This document shows positions 12,528 to 25,900 of a DNA stretch of 64,000 nucleotides, piece by piece. The stretch is from Zeugodacus cucurbitae. Taxonomy: Eukaryota > Arthropoda > Insecta > Diptera > Tephritidae. The stretch's first letter is position 1, and each line of letters begins with the position of its first letter. The notes under the pieces are model-generated. The model was given only the letters and a program-made list of their open reading frames with translations. It was not told the DNA's origin and did not search any database. The stretch is from assembly GCF_028554725.1 (NCBI RefSeq), contig NC_071671.1:22753501-22817500 (forward strand), read 5' to 3'. The position numbers and the translations under genes were made by a program.

Positions 12528-14343
12528 TTCATCAATTAGATGAAACACAGCACTGCTGTTGAAATATGTGAACACATTTCACGCAGACCTATTAAGCTTA
12601 CTTAAATATAAGCCAAATTTAAGCATTTTTACGTAAAATAATATTAATTTAAACTTGTACATCCATAAGACGATTTTTTTAACTAGATAGAAATTAGTAA
12701 AATTATTAGTGCTTAATAAAGAGATAAGAAGCCAAACATATAAAAATAAGCCAAAATTCGTCAATTAAACTATTCATCGATAGGATGTAATGTATGTATT
12801 TGGCGGGAAAGATTTATAATTTAGCTACAAATACTTTTTAATCAACACATAGTACGTGCTAGTAGTGTAGAGAGAATTTTCAAATATTCATCGATAAGAC
12901 GAAAAATTCATTGTTTGCTTTCAAGTGTTTCGTATATTCTTATTTTCAGTTTTACTAAATTAAAGTACATTTTCTTAATGTGTTAGAATGTTTCATTGAC
13001 AGGAATTATATAAATCAAATTACAGCACAAGTAATCTCCTGCTTCATATCCAAAACCGAACATCCAATTTCCGCTATATAGGTAAATACAATAGTTGACA
13101 AATGATTATTCAACTACGCACACAGTTATGAATAACACGCTAACAAATGCATATGCTAAGCTTCAGCTACACATAATATAATATTATTTCAAATGAATGT
13201 ACCACATTTGAATTTTTGTATGATTTCAGTAATAATAAAACCCCCTTCTACAGTGATTATGTTTTTACATCCATCCTATTTTCTTAATTCAATTCAGCTA
13301 CCGCATCCGTTTGTATTGTGAATTATTGAATGCTATTGATTGCGAAAATTAGATTTTGCGGCGCCACGCATGCACGTCACCTCCACAGCACACACGTATA
13401 CATATGAACCATTGTTGAAAAATATGTGGCGGGAGAAGAGATTTCCTTTGTTGCTGGTGGCGCCAATGAGCCGCCAATTGCAGGTATTTTCCGCTATTAT
13501 TGAAATTTGCGATAAGCATATTACGCGCTCACCTGAACACGCGCCAAAACAGATGTACTCTTATACATATGCACTTATGTATACATATGTAATTCATACG
13601 CTTGTAAGCAGAACCTATTATCTTGATTTTAATATGAATTTTTCATACAAAAAATGCAATCAGTCAAAAAGAATTATAAGTATTTAGCGATAATTATATT
13701 TTCACTGTGAGGTTGACTATAATTCACATTTTTTATGCAAGGAAATCTTGTTAGTATTTGTTGACATATCTTACGTATACGTATATACTTATGTATGAAT
13801 ATGAAAGTGGTACTATTTATAGTAATATATACATCGATTCGATGAAAATAGGTATATTCTTGGGTTATTTACCTTTCTCACTATAAATTTTATATGAAAA
13901 TATATGAATAGAAAAAATTCATTGATGGGATGAAAATGATGTACAAGATTAAAATATGTAATACAGCACGTTTTTAGGGGAGTACATTGAACAAACGTAT
14001 TTCGAAGAGTAGTTTTATGTACTGTTTTCCACTACATTTTTTTTTATTTGTTAAAGCTTGCTTTGACTTTACTTGGAAACTAATTTATTTTTCTTTACGA
14101 AAGGTGTTCATTAAAATACATCTATTAGATGAAAATTAAAAACTTTATTGCAACAATATCTTATTTAACTTTTCTGTATGCAAAAATTACATTTTATATT
14201 TCTGAAGGCAGTATATGAAGTTCATCGAATGGATGAAACCTAACATAGTCTTCTTACAATAAAATATTTTAAAAAGCTATTACTTGTGAACATATCGGCA
14301 TCAAAAATACTATGTCAAACAAGTACAACAACTGGATGAATTT
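12528..14343. repeat. Dispersed dyad motif TTCATC-N5-GATGAA in two sub-arrays
   Basis: The motif occurs at about 12528, 12658, 12773, 12887 and 12992, then 13830, 13918, 14118, 14221 and 14326. Spacings are 130, 115, 114 and 105 in the first group and 88, 200, 103 and 105 in the second. The copies at 12528 and 14221 have perfect 6-bp inverted arms; others have one or more changes. An A-rich tail follows the right arm in most copies, so they share orientation. Sequence between copies is AT-rich and not obviously related. Confidence 0.55.
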
Positions 14344-14887
14344 ATATATTTTTTTAAATAAAATTAACAGTATTTTTCTACATTATCATAGTTAAAAAAT
14401 ATTTTTCCATAAATATATTAAATGTTCTTATTGTGGCAGAGACCCACCCTCTCATCACTGCAACCATTATCTTTTGCTGTCAAAGAAATTTAAATTTAGA
14501 ATATGTAAAATTGATGATGTCTACACGCCACTAATCATTCATTTACTCAATACGCAAATTGGTATTGATGCCTTAAACACGCATTTACACGTGTTTCAAG
14601 CGTAACTGTACATTAGTGTGCAAGCGCATTACTGGCTGACATGTGACAGCTACAGAAGAAAGAAGATTTAGCGGTGGCTGCTTTCTGGGACAAAGAAATT
14701 GCATTGACAAGACAAAGAATTGACGTAAATGACATTGGTATTCAATCAGTAGTGCGAAAATGAGACTAATTGTTTTTGACTTACTTACGGAATTAGTATT
14801 AAAATTAAAATGAAATAATAAGGTGAATTAAATTCAATTAATTAAATATCGAATAAAATTGAATTGATTAAATTTGGTAAAATAAAA

Positions 14888-15133
14888 TATTATAAAATAA
14901 AATAAAATAAAATAAAATGAAATAAAATAAAATAAAATAAAATAAAATAAAATAAAATAAAATAAAATAAAATAAAATAAAATAAAATTAAATTAAATTA
15001 AATTAAATTAAATTAAATTAAATTAAATTAAATTAAATTAAATTAAATTAAATTAAATTAAATTAAATTAAATTAAATTAAATTAAATTAAATTAAATTA
15101 AATTAAATTAAATTAAATTAAATTAAATTAAAT
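14888..15133. repeat. Compound microsatellite (AAAAT)n-(AAATT)n
   Basis: About 20 units of AAAAT (one interrupted by a G near 14929) pass without spacer near 14987 into about 29 units of AAATT ending near 15133. The two halves differ by one base per unit. Confidence 0.95.
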
Positions 15134-17597
15134 AAAATTTACAACGAAAAAATAGTATGCATTAATTATTAATTAATTCTATAATCCCTTTCAAAATGCC
15201 TCGTTAATTAACGTTGGAAAAGGTCAAAGCTCTTCTGCAGTGTTTAAGTGGAAGTATGAAGTGACTTTTACAAGGCCAATGAGCTGCTAGATTATAACTA
15301 AACATGTACTTAACCACACATCAGCAAATAGAAAAATATATCATTAATTCATTATATAAATAAAAGTCCCGTTTGCGAGTGTTGCTTAATAAAATAAGTA
15401 ATGTCGTTGTCGTCATCTACTTGCCACACTGCTCACTATTAGCAACATGATAAATGCCACATTTTGTTGTACGTACTCGAGGCATGCCACATGATGAAAC
15501 ACGTCTCGAAACATTCCAGCAAGCATTCTTTCCATTTTAATTTCTCACATTTAATTACATTATTTATCAAGAATCTCATACTCATAAGCACACACATACG
15601 CACAAATATATATAGTCTTAATTATATACATATAAATGCATGTAGAGATATGCGCATAACATGGAAGAGGCGTTGTGGGTGAAGGCTTCAAGAGAAAAAA
15701 ACGAAATATGTGTACCAAAGTGAGTGGCTTCACCACAGGCAAACAAACAAACATTAAGTAATTTTGGTGTCTGAATGTCAGGCGCTGTGAAACACGAACA
15801 CGTACCCCCAACCACCCGACTAAGCGGTCGCATGTTAGCGAATAAAACGTGGCAATATACACAGAGTAGCGCACATATTTGCCAGCGAAAGCGTCTATTA
15901 ACACATGAGACGCGTCGCACACACATTCACGTATGTGTACATATATGATAATATGTGTGTGTGTTTGCATGCGCATTCTTTGCCTTTCTTCGTTAAATTT
16001 TTATTTATTTGCTTTGGTATGTTGCATGCGCGCACAATAAATATTCGTGGCATTCATGTTGGTTCAGGTTCAAGTTGCTAGCGTACAAAAATGGAAATAA
16101 AGGCATATACACACACAAATACATATGCAAATATGTAAATGTTGATGTCATATGTGTAAAGGCATGCATAATAGAGGCATTCAAATCATTTATATTCACT
16201 AAAACGGTCGATATTTAGTATTAAAGCGCAGAAATGTAAAAAGTGTAGCATAGCCACAGGCGCAATCTGCATTAATGCATATTAATTACTTAGTTTAAAC
16301 AAAATATTGCACCTAAACATTCCTCTCAACCATTCTATAATTTTTAGATTCACTCTATTCTTCTTCTGCCCATTTTTATTCCATTTAATTCAACGTTGAA
16401 AGTTAGCCACATTGGCCTTCACACAGCAACAAGCCATATAACGGTTAGTGTACATTTTTGTACATTTACAGCCATCTTGCCTGACTCTATATTCTCTACT
16501 TTATACAATTCTCCTGCGCATACTTGCTTAATGGTTAGCAGTAGATTTTTTTTTTCGTTTTTTACTCACCTACATTTCCTCGAATTGCCTGCCTTGTCAC
16601 AGGATGTGTCTGCCATTTATCACAAAGCGCAAACTCATGTGTCTGTGCAACACCCACCACTTGACGCTCAAACCACTTCGCAGAACCTATTAGTGCTAGT
16701 GTTGAGTAACGTTTACCTCATATACACACATATCTACCAGCTACTTTTACTCGCATCAATTCACATTTCTTTTGCGGTCGTTCCCTTTTCATTTTTCCAC
16801 CTTCAACATCTTCTTCCATTAATTTCCTTGCTCCCTACCGCTCTTAATTGTTTCGTATTTTTAGGTGCGGTTTTTCCGTTACACACATATGTATGTACTT
16901 ACTGGCTTTGAACTTTTACCGGTTGCTTTGTGCTACTACCTCTCAGCCATTTAAGGATTCCTGGTTGGGTATAGCGCCTAAAAATATGCTATGGTCCCAT
17001 GCACACATGTGTTTACTTGTATATATGCGTACATATAGACAGTTTTATAGCGTTTTTTCCTCTATTCAAACGCTCACTTCCTGCTTTATACCTTGTGGTT
17101 GTTGCCAGGGTTGCCTTTTGCATTTGCATTAGTGGTTGTTGGTTTGTTGGACCCCTTGCTGTAATTTCTTTATTTTGCTACTTTTTGTTTGCTTGTGTTT
17201 TAATTTCCTTTGTTTTCACAGTTCATATGTGCTGCTATATGCTGGCGTGTGTTGTTGTTTCGCTCCCTTTTTAATTTGCTGTTTTAATTCAAACAAATTA
17301 AAAATACCAACGTTGGCTCAGCGGCGCATTAGCTTTCATTTAGTCGGCTTAGCGGTCATATTAAGGCATACAAACAGACGTTGTGGTAGCTGTTTTCAGT
17401 TGTAAAGGCAAATATGTTTGTTCTTTTTTATAGTAAAGAGATGAAAAAATATTTTGTTTTACTGTTAGGCTAAAATTTTGGGCTAATTTTACAAACCGAC
17501 TCAGTTTTATGACTTTGTGAAAATTAATTTAATGCTGTTTTTATTTCAAAAAAAATAAAAATATTTGAATATAATTAAATACGAGTGCTGCTATATA
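15134..17597. other. Gene-free stretch with TG/CA-rich patches
   Basis: Several overlapping open frames occur on both strands (for example 15560-15976 minus and 16396-16911 plus). All are Cys/His/Phe/Tyr-rich translations of T-rich or TG-rich DNA, with no recognisable domain, splice pattern or paralog. I do not call them genes. Confidence 0.55.
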
Positions 17598-18285
17598 TAT
17601 TTCTGGCCTAATAATGAAAATAGGAATATTTATCAACGAAAATGGTTTTATTGTTTTTCAAAATATTCTCTATCAAGATTTATACACTTTTGCATGCGCT
17701 CAAACCAATTTTCGAAGCACTCTTTTTGAGCATTTTTTGAGCGATTGTCAAATTGTGCGGGATCCAACGAGAACAAACCTTTTTTATGGCCAGGTGTTCA
17801 TGCAATATCGAATGTATGCTGGTGGGAGAAATGCATAGGCATGCCTCTATCTAAAGGTATGTTACATGACGGTCTTGCATTATCAGTTCACGTACGGCAT
17901 CGATGTTTTCTGGCACAACGGCTGTTTTTGGACGACCTTCACAGAATTCGTCTTTGAGCGAGCGTCGGCCACGATTGAATTCGTTGTAGCAGTTTTTCAC
18001 AGTGCTATAGGATAGTGCTTCATAGCCATACAAAGATTTTAGTTCATCGATGCACTCTTGTCGCGATAATCCACGTCGAAAGTTGTGAAAAATGATCGTA
18101 CGAAAATGTTCACGAGGTAATTCCATTTTTTGGCCGAGATGAATTTTTTAATTCCCTGTAAATAAAACAATTCACGATTAAATGACGAAACGTTCTGAGT
18201 GATATTATGCTAAAAAATGTCAAACTTTCCAATGGAAATGTCAGATTCCACCTGGCAACACTTAGTGTTGCCTAGGCCAGAAATG
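17598..18285 (-). mobile_element. Mariner deletion derivative (688 bp)
   Basis: Flanked by TA at 17596-17597 and 18286-18287. The ends match as inverted repeats, with TTTCTGGCCTA at 17600-17610 and its complement at 18273-18283. Full mariners are near 1.3 kb, so about half is missing. The minus strand still carries the N-terminal DNA-binding region and, directly after it, the last C-terminal residues, with the whole catalytic core gone. It is non-autonomous and MITE-like. Confidence 0.9.
17649..18126 (-). pseudogene. Mariner transposase remnant: HTH domain plus C-terminal tail
   Basis: Reading starts at the ATG at 18126 with MELPREHFRTIIFHNFRRG and continues through a two-HTH paired-like region (EALSYSTVKNCYNEFNRGR, then EGRPKTAVVPENIDAVREL) to a stop near 17851. 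Past that stop the same frame continues with SPTSIHSILHEHL and the RWIPHNL linker typical of mariner. The catalytic Asp triad is absent. In another frame, 17719-17649 encodes the family's C-terminal end (NWFERMQKCINLDREYFEKQ, then stop). If translated, the 91-residue product would be a DNA-binding fragment without nuclease activity. Confidence 0.85.
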
Positions 18286-18411
18286 TACATACGCTCAAAG
18301 AAATGTTTGAATTTTCTTTAAATCTTTCATTTTATTTTTTACTTAATTTATAATACTAATAAGCCAATTTAACAAAAAGTATAATCGATTTTTTAAGAAA
18401 TGAATGTATTT

Positions 18412-18934
18412 GGGTGGCAACCTCATAACCAAATAAGTTTAAATTAATGCTTACTAAATAAAAAAAAAAAAATATTTTAACATTTAGGTGTTCTTACGTA
18501 AAGTTTAACTTATTGAATATATTGATTTTAGTTAGATGGCAACTTTAATTGTGTAGAATATTTTCTTTATTTTAATATCAGATTAATCCAAGGTAACTCC
18601 CAATAGATTTTTTATACATTGCTATGAATTTTATGTATAAATCTAGGCATTTATAAGTAAACAAAAATTAAAAAATTATTGAGCGAGATTGCAACTTTAC
18701 TCAAAAATAAATCTGCACTAGTTCTTGAGATAGCTTTTTGGACTTTTTTATCTGATTATAATTACTTATATACTTTATTAAATTTTTTTTTGAAAACTTG
18801 GTGGCATCTCTGTTAAAATTTTTTTGTATATAAAATTTTTTGCTTATTAAAATTACATTAATTATTTAAATACCTTTAAAAACTTATTTTATTATTTTTT
18901 CATTTATTTTTATTCCTATAAAGGTGGCAACACT
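18412..18934. repeat. Recurrent GGTGGCAAC-type motif block A
   Basis: Versions of GGTGGCAACTC occur at about 18412, 18534, 18687, 18800 and 18923, spaced 122, 153, 113 and 123 bp in very T-rich DNA. A similar block is at 49605-49955. No coding potential. Confidence 0.5.
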
Positions 18935-20784
18935 ATTTTATTATATTCTTTAATTCATAATTCTATGTTTTTTATGCAAATGTTTAATCAAAATGTTTTC
19001 GTAAGTCATCCGCAAATAACTCTTAATGGTTTTCAATTGCGTTCCAAAGTCCTTGTGGGTCTTCGGGACCTTTGGTAAATATTAATTTCTACCTTTTTGT
19101 AGCATACTTTTGAGCGCGCCTGTAAAGTAACCTGTCCACTGTGTACATAACATATGCTAATATAAGTCAACATTAGCCGCTTAGGTACATAAAACATACC
19201 TGTTCACAGCAGTATTCATTACATTTGCCAGCTCATTGTGCTGAGATTGAATATTTTGGGTACACACACACCACACAAACTCATATGTGAGACATACCAC
19301 TCACGCTCATAAAGGTGTGTATTTACAATTACAATTTTTGGCTTATGCGTCTTTTGTGCCACATTTGCTTTCATTTCTGCTTTATTAACACATTACGGTA
19401 GCGTTGTTGTTGGAATTTATCTTTTTCTTTGTAATTTGTTTTGTGTTTATTTGTATTTTTTTATTTTCTTTCTTTATTTATTTAATGTTGCACATGTGTG
19501 GCATACTCCTTGTTATGGCTTGAGTTTTAATTAAATTATAACAATGTTAATGTAGCGTCGTAACAGCCACGGCGCCTTGTCTGCTCTGTTAAAAGTTGCA
19601 TACTTGCCACACACCCGCTGCTTATCTGCTTGCCTTGCCTTCAACCATCTTCACTTTGCGCTTTACTTCACTTTTACCGTTCTTGCAACGCGATTTCCAT
19701 CTTTTTTTATATACGTGAATATTGTTATTTCCTTTTTGTATTTTTGCCTGCTGCTGCCTCGTCATTGCATGACGAATCTCATCAGTCTTTCATTTGTTGG
19801 CTCATTTGGCACATGGACACCCACACGCCGCTTTACTTAGCGCCATCAAAGTTGTTATTGATGTTGTTGCTACTGCCTTTTGCGCTTCCGTGAATTTCTA
19901 TTTACTTTGATGGTCTGCTCCTGCGGCTCACGACATATGCGTGCCGCACGTCTTTCCGTTTTTATTTTCATTTTTATTCCAATTTTTATTTTTATTTTGA
20001 TGATTTCTTTGTTTTTATTTGCTTTTTATGTTATTTTCTACTGCTGCGAGTATAATTGTCTTTACACTCTAGTACGTATGTCTAGCGCTTGTGCTTGTAA
20101 TGCAAATAAAGTAATTAAAGTAATAAAATGTAATTTTGCCGCCAGCGTTGCCTACCTGCAGGCGCACAAACAGTGTAACATTGTAATTGCTGTAATTCCG
20201 TTGTTGTTGCTACTGTTTTTCTGACTTCATCATTTTCATTTAATTTTTGCGTGCGCAATTTTCCTCACTATAACACACAGTAAGGTGATAATTACAGTTA
20301 TTTAATCATTTATTAACCCCCCTCCGCCGCTGTTCGTATGGGTGGTGTCGGTGTCATTACTTGCCTGCTGGCTGTCACATCTTTGGCGTACATGCAATAT
20401 TTTGATAAATTTACATTTGACATGGCAATGTCACTGACTCGTGTTGTTGTCCTTGTTGTTGTTTTGTTGTTAATACATTTGACATTTAGCTGTCAAATTG
20501 GGGTTTGTCCTGTTGCGTCCGTCCTACGGTGCCAAGTTGTTGGATCTTAGTTGTTGTGTTGGTTGGGCAAATGAGCTGCCATTCAACAAGAGTTTTCAAT
20601 TAAAGCGCGAAAGACTGCTTCAAGTAATAAGTTTAGGTGACAAATATAATTATGAAATGGAATTAAAATAAAATTATGAAATATTTAGCACTTCACGAAA
20701 TTGAGCACACATTTGTAAGAGGGTTGTTACAATGCTTAATTTTGTGAATTTATTTGAAATTTTGTTTTTTGGCTGTCATTTTTA
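18935..20784. other. Gene-free stretch
   Basis: T-rich DNA with TTG and TTTTAT runs. The open frames at 19577-20224 are Leu/Phe/Cys-rich products of that composition. No gene recognised. Confidence 0.55.
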
Positions 20785-20809
20785 ATCATATGATGTAGCA
20801 TCATATGAT
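20785..20809. repeat. Perfect 11-bp-arm palindrome
   Basis: ATCATATGATG and CATCATATGAT are exact reverse complements separated by TAG. An AT-rich CATATA run follows. This may be a chance cruciform-type site or the centre of a lost palindromic element. Confidence 0.8.
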
Positions 20810-23800
20810 GTCAAATCATATACATATACATATATACATATATCACATATATCACTTGATCCTTTTTTAAATATGAACTGTTTTTTTTTTAATATTTTGT
20901 GCATAAAACACATTGAAATATATGTGATAGTTGATAACAGGCAATATTTGATCATAAACCTTAGCATGTCATGATCTTGCATTAGCAGTACGCACTCCAG
21001 ATGACATCAAATGATGCTCAAAAATTAATAATTTTTATATATTTTTTGGCACAATATAATATTACGCTAAATTGAGAACAACAAAAATCATTTAATCAAT
21101 CTATATTTCATCTGTAAACCTTAAGCGCAGCTTCACATTTATTTATAGTAATGCGTCTGCTATAAATACATTTCCTCGCTGCCACACATTGCGTTGATGA
21201 ATCGCCTGTCAAAATGCATTATGACAAAGAGCAAAGGGTTGTCAGATGTCACAATAAACATATAAACTGCATGCCACACACTCAGATTTAATATTTAAAT
21301 ACAAAAAATATAAAAATACAACAACAACCCTCTGAAAATAAAATCAAAAAAGGCATATAACTCACTAAAAGCCACGCTACCTTTTCTTATAACCAACGAA
21401 GCTTACACTTCTGGAAGCATTTAAAGCTTCACTCAGACTCATTCACACACACACTCATCAACCATATGCCACATGTATGCTAATGAACAACTCCGTGAGT
21501 TATGCCATCGGTGAAATGTCGTTCAGAAGTGACAGTAGTTTATTGGACAGTAACACTGAGGCCAAGAGCGGAGCAACGACACGCCGTTATGTTGCATGTC
21601 TGCTTACTGTGTGTGGGTACAAACATATAAATATGTCTGATGGAATCCGTATTCGCGCCGCTTATTACTTTACTTAAGCCCACACTCAATCAGCGATTTC
21701 TTAGCACTGGTTAGCCTGTCCGTCCGACGCGCACATTCTCTTGTCAGTGGCACATACCCAGGCAAATCAAACACACCACAAGCAGACATAATCGCTTGCA
21801 ATGCATTAATGATGATGTGCACTTGCTCGACCGAAGGCATCAAAATGCATTGCCACCTGACCTGACCGATGTCGGCAACCACAAGTTAAGGTACGGCTTA
21901 GTGCAGCTTAGATGCGTGCGGCTTAGTCCGTGATTACTTTGGAGCTGTCGCTTATGGTTGCTTGTGGTCATTAAGGTGGTGCTTATGTGAGAGGATGAAA
22001 TTTCAGTCTTTTGTGACTTGAGCAGTCTTTAATGATCTTCAAAATTTGTAGGCGATATCTTCAGTTGTAGTAAAATGGAACCAGGCTTTGAGTTTTAGAA
22101 ACGCCAATTTGATTCATTTTGTAAGAATCACCCTAGTTTTTGTGCGTTTTGTGTTTACGCTGTATGTATCGCAACTATTTGCCAGCTGACCGCTTATTAA
22201 ATGCATCACTGAGTTGCTGTCGCACATGGGTATTCATTATTTATATATTGCTATTTTGTAAACATTCAAAAATTCACTTTGACAAATTTTTGGTGTTTTC
22301 GTTTATTTATTTATAATATTTCCTGCCATTTTTACTATCTCAATTACTTTTTGGCGTTTGCTTCACGCCAATTGGTGTTCATATTTTGTGGTTGCTGTGG
22401 TGCTGCGGTCCCGCCAATAAACATCGATTAAAATCGACCAACTCATATGGGTTAAACAGAATTTACAAATTTATAAATTTACATATATATATAATGTATA
22501 TTCACAGCCAAATAATCGTCGCCAATCGGATTTGTTGTCAATCATTCGACTTTTGCGGTTTTTCTGTGCAGTTTTAAAAGTGCACTCGACAATTTGAAGT
22601 TAACCACTTGCGGTGATTAACAGCAGCAATCGACTGGGTTGCAATAAAAAAAAAATAAATAAAATGTTGCATACAACATGGCTAAAAAAATAACTGTCAA
22701 TTGAAAATAGTAAAGTAAAATTTTTAAAACGAAATATAAAAGTTGTTTTGAGAGAAGGGTAATGGGTTTAACAATCCCCTCTATAATCCATTAGTGATCA
22801 TATTTTTTAATTGGTAGTAAACAGTGAAAACAAATTTTTGGATTTGTGAAAAAAATATCGGTGGCAATTCTATACAGTTTGAAGCTTGTTCCCCAGTAGA
22901 TTCCAGCAATTTTTTGTCATCGACAACTTCCCGACGAATGTTACATTCTGGAACTAACAGGTTATTTAAACCAGTTAACTGAAACTGTCTATCCATCTGT
23001 AAAATCGAATATTACGTAGATTATCTAATGAAATGTAAAAAGATCGATAAAATCATATAAGAAGTGTTTATAATTCCACCAAAGCTACTCAAACTAATTT
23101 TCAACACAAGTTGATATCTCCGTGTCTTTAATTATAGTGAACAATGAGACCAATAAAACATAGTAGATCGAGTTATTTCAGGTTCCAACTACTCATCCTT
23201 CACCAAACCCTTCTTTTGTACAGATTATAGAAATTATAAAATTTCTGACAATATAAGTGATGCATTTTGTATTTTTTCCGTTAACGTAAGGAACTTACAT
23301 GATTTCAGGGATTTCCGAGACCTCCCAAGGGTTAAATAAGTAAATGTCTGCTGCTACAACAATTGAAACCTATCTAAAAATGATTTTTTAACCATAGCAG
23401 ACTGCCCGTCCAAGTTGATACTGTGTTTTTTGTTAAATTTCATTCAAGTAGTTTTTTCTGCACCTATAATTCTCACCACGAGGTTCATGAAATATGTGAA
23501 ATTTTAATATTTTTAGTCTGACTTTGGAAATGGATATATTTTAATATTTATGTCTGCTGTGATATTTGAGTCTTCTCAGACAATTGTGTAGAGGATAGAT
23601 GGTATATCTTTCTAATTTAAATTTTTATCAAATCTTATCCCTTTACTGACCAACTTCGTATAAACATAATCATATAATACATAATAGCAATCAAAGTATT
23701 TCACAAAACCTCCAGCTTTTAACTCATAAATCAATCAAAATCTTCAAATAGCCATTACGAATCGCCTGGATTGACAGTAATTGCGCATTTGTGTGGCTGC

Positions 23801-25900
23801 GCTGCGACAACTTCAAAAGCAAATTAATAAAAAAAGAAACGCATTTACTTGTCGCAACACCCTTTTTTTATGCATTTTCATTTTAAAGCCGGATTATAAG
23901 ATATGATTGTCACGTCAATATTTTTCGTACAAGCAAAAGCAGCCGCAGTAAATTACGAAAGTAGCGACGCGGCAGATCTCAAGATAAGATGCGAGAGCGA
24001 GAAGCCAAGCCGGAAGGCGTTGCAGAATACGAGTATAGTAAAAAAGTGAAGATGATGATGCTGCTGCTGTTGATTACGTTGACGAATTGTAATAAAGAAC
24101 CAATGTCGCTTATGAGGCTTAATGTTCATGCTATTGTGAGTAACCTCAACGACGAGTTGCACGTACTGTTCATGGTTTAATACTTAAATTGAGGCGAGCT
24201 CAAGCAATTACGTACAAAATGCCAGTTGAAACGTAATTTTGATGGAGCATGTGATTACATAACGCTTACAAAAGGTGACTGATGAAGGCAAGGTAAAGAA
24301 AAGTAAAAAAAGAGCAAAAAGAAGCAGCAGCAAATTTAACAAGCACACACAATCCAGTGGTTGAAAGGCACTCGGTTACTTAACAATGACACAAAAAGGC
24401 AATGCTCACTGACGCCTTTTCTCAAAATCAATTTCGGCAAATATGAACACACAGCTCGGGTGTGCTAGACCTTTGCGGCATTCGATAGCACCGACAGAGC
24501 GACCAAGAGTTGAATTGAAGTTAATTTGATGCGTTGGTTAAGCAGATGATATTGGAGAAAGACGCACGATAAAAGCAACAATAACAACGAACATACATTG
24601 AGTGAAGACCTGTTTGAAGAGCTGCTGTATTGCTTGCAGATTGATTGTGTTTTGTTGCAAGTCACACATATGTAATTCTACGGTAAAGGTTAAGAAACAA
24701 TAAAGGTAACACGAAAGGATGAGAAAGGAAAGAAACATAAGTTCAAAGGAAATCAAATCGTAACGCAATAAGCTTTATCATTGTTTGGGCTGTCAGATTT
24801 GAGTTAAGACTGCTTATTAGTTATCACAACGGATTATTATTAAGCGAGCGCTATATTTCTGCTAAATACATTGATCTTTAATAAATACATCAAAGACATT
24901 GTATTGGGTGTTATTCGATTCGAAAGAGCTGTGTCGCATTCCAGGTCCCTCACTTTTCCCCAAAAACCAGCGAAAATATTACCGACTCTAACGGAGTTCG
25001 CTCAAAACCTTTTGATAAAGAAGTAGATGTCAAACAAGCTTGATAAGTATTATTAACTACCTGAGAACGCTCCATAGATGCAACTTTTGGCTTGTTTTTC
25101 TTTTACTGCATCCAATCATAAAGGAACCGGATTTATCGAATGAAACCGTGAGAGCTTCGCAGAACTCTCGAGCTCAAGTCAACAAAATCGCTATAAGCAG
25201 AGATGTTCCAATGTGGAAACGGGACGAGAGATTTTCGTAACTAAGGGACGAAATATCAGAATCTTTTATTTGAAATAGAGCCTTATAAATAAGAAAACCT
25301 TTTCTTATGAACCCTTTCCTTATCTTTTGCCACATTTTCAACCAACATCAACCAACCAAATCGCGATTTCATTGTTCATTCATGCCACAACTGACTGACT
25401 TATCACTTCAGTCACACAATCCAATAAAAATTATTTCAATTGCACTTTTCCACTCTCAGACACATACTCACTAAATGCAAATTTGAATATCGCAAAATTG
25501 CTAAGAAAATCAAATTCGTTATTCCCTTTGCTGCCATAAATGGCCGAGTAAGGCTTTGAGGGCAGACAATGCTGGCTGCTACAGCGCTTACTAGGCAACT
25601 GTCTTATTTTCAAATTCAAATTTTTATAGAAATAGATTCATATGTGTATATATATATGCTGTGTACTATGTAGGCACTGTCGTAGACCTGACTCACCTTA
25701 ACTGCACTTCGACTGTTTTAAAGCGTTTCGAAACGATTCGTTGTGATTTGCATACAAATATGGTTTGACTCGGTTTAGTTGCGCTTTTTTGCAATCCTAA
25801 CCGTTGCACTAATGTAGTGACGGTGAAGCATGTTCGAATGCAAATTTTAATTGAATTTAAGGCAATCAAATGAAATTGAAAATTATTTGAGATGTAGATA
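20810..25900. other. Gene-free stretch
   Basis: No coding, RNA or transposon signal could be supported. Open frames are below about 75 codons and lack recognisable motifs. Confidence 0.55.

Noticed and set aside
14888..15133. CRISPR-like regular repeats
   Set aside because: Plain pentanucleotide microsatellite without spacers; the other arrays also lack constant repeats and unique spacers.
15560..15976. 138-codon minus-strand frame
   Set aside because: Overlaps another open frame (15618-15926) on the same strand; compositional artefact of CA/TG repeats.
16396..16911. 171-codon open frame on the plus strand
   Set aside because: Phe/Leu/His-rich translation of T-rich DNA with overlapping frames and no domain, codon pattern or splice context.
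22781..22996. 71-codon minus-strand frame of balanced composition
   Set aside because: No recognised motif, no flanking splice signals I could defend, and typical length for chance open frames here.
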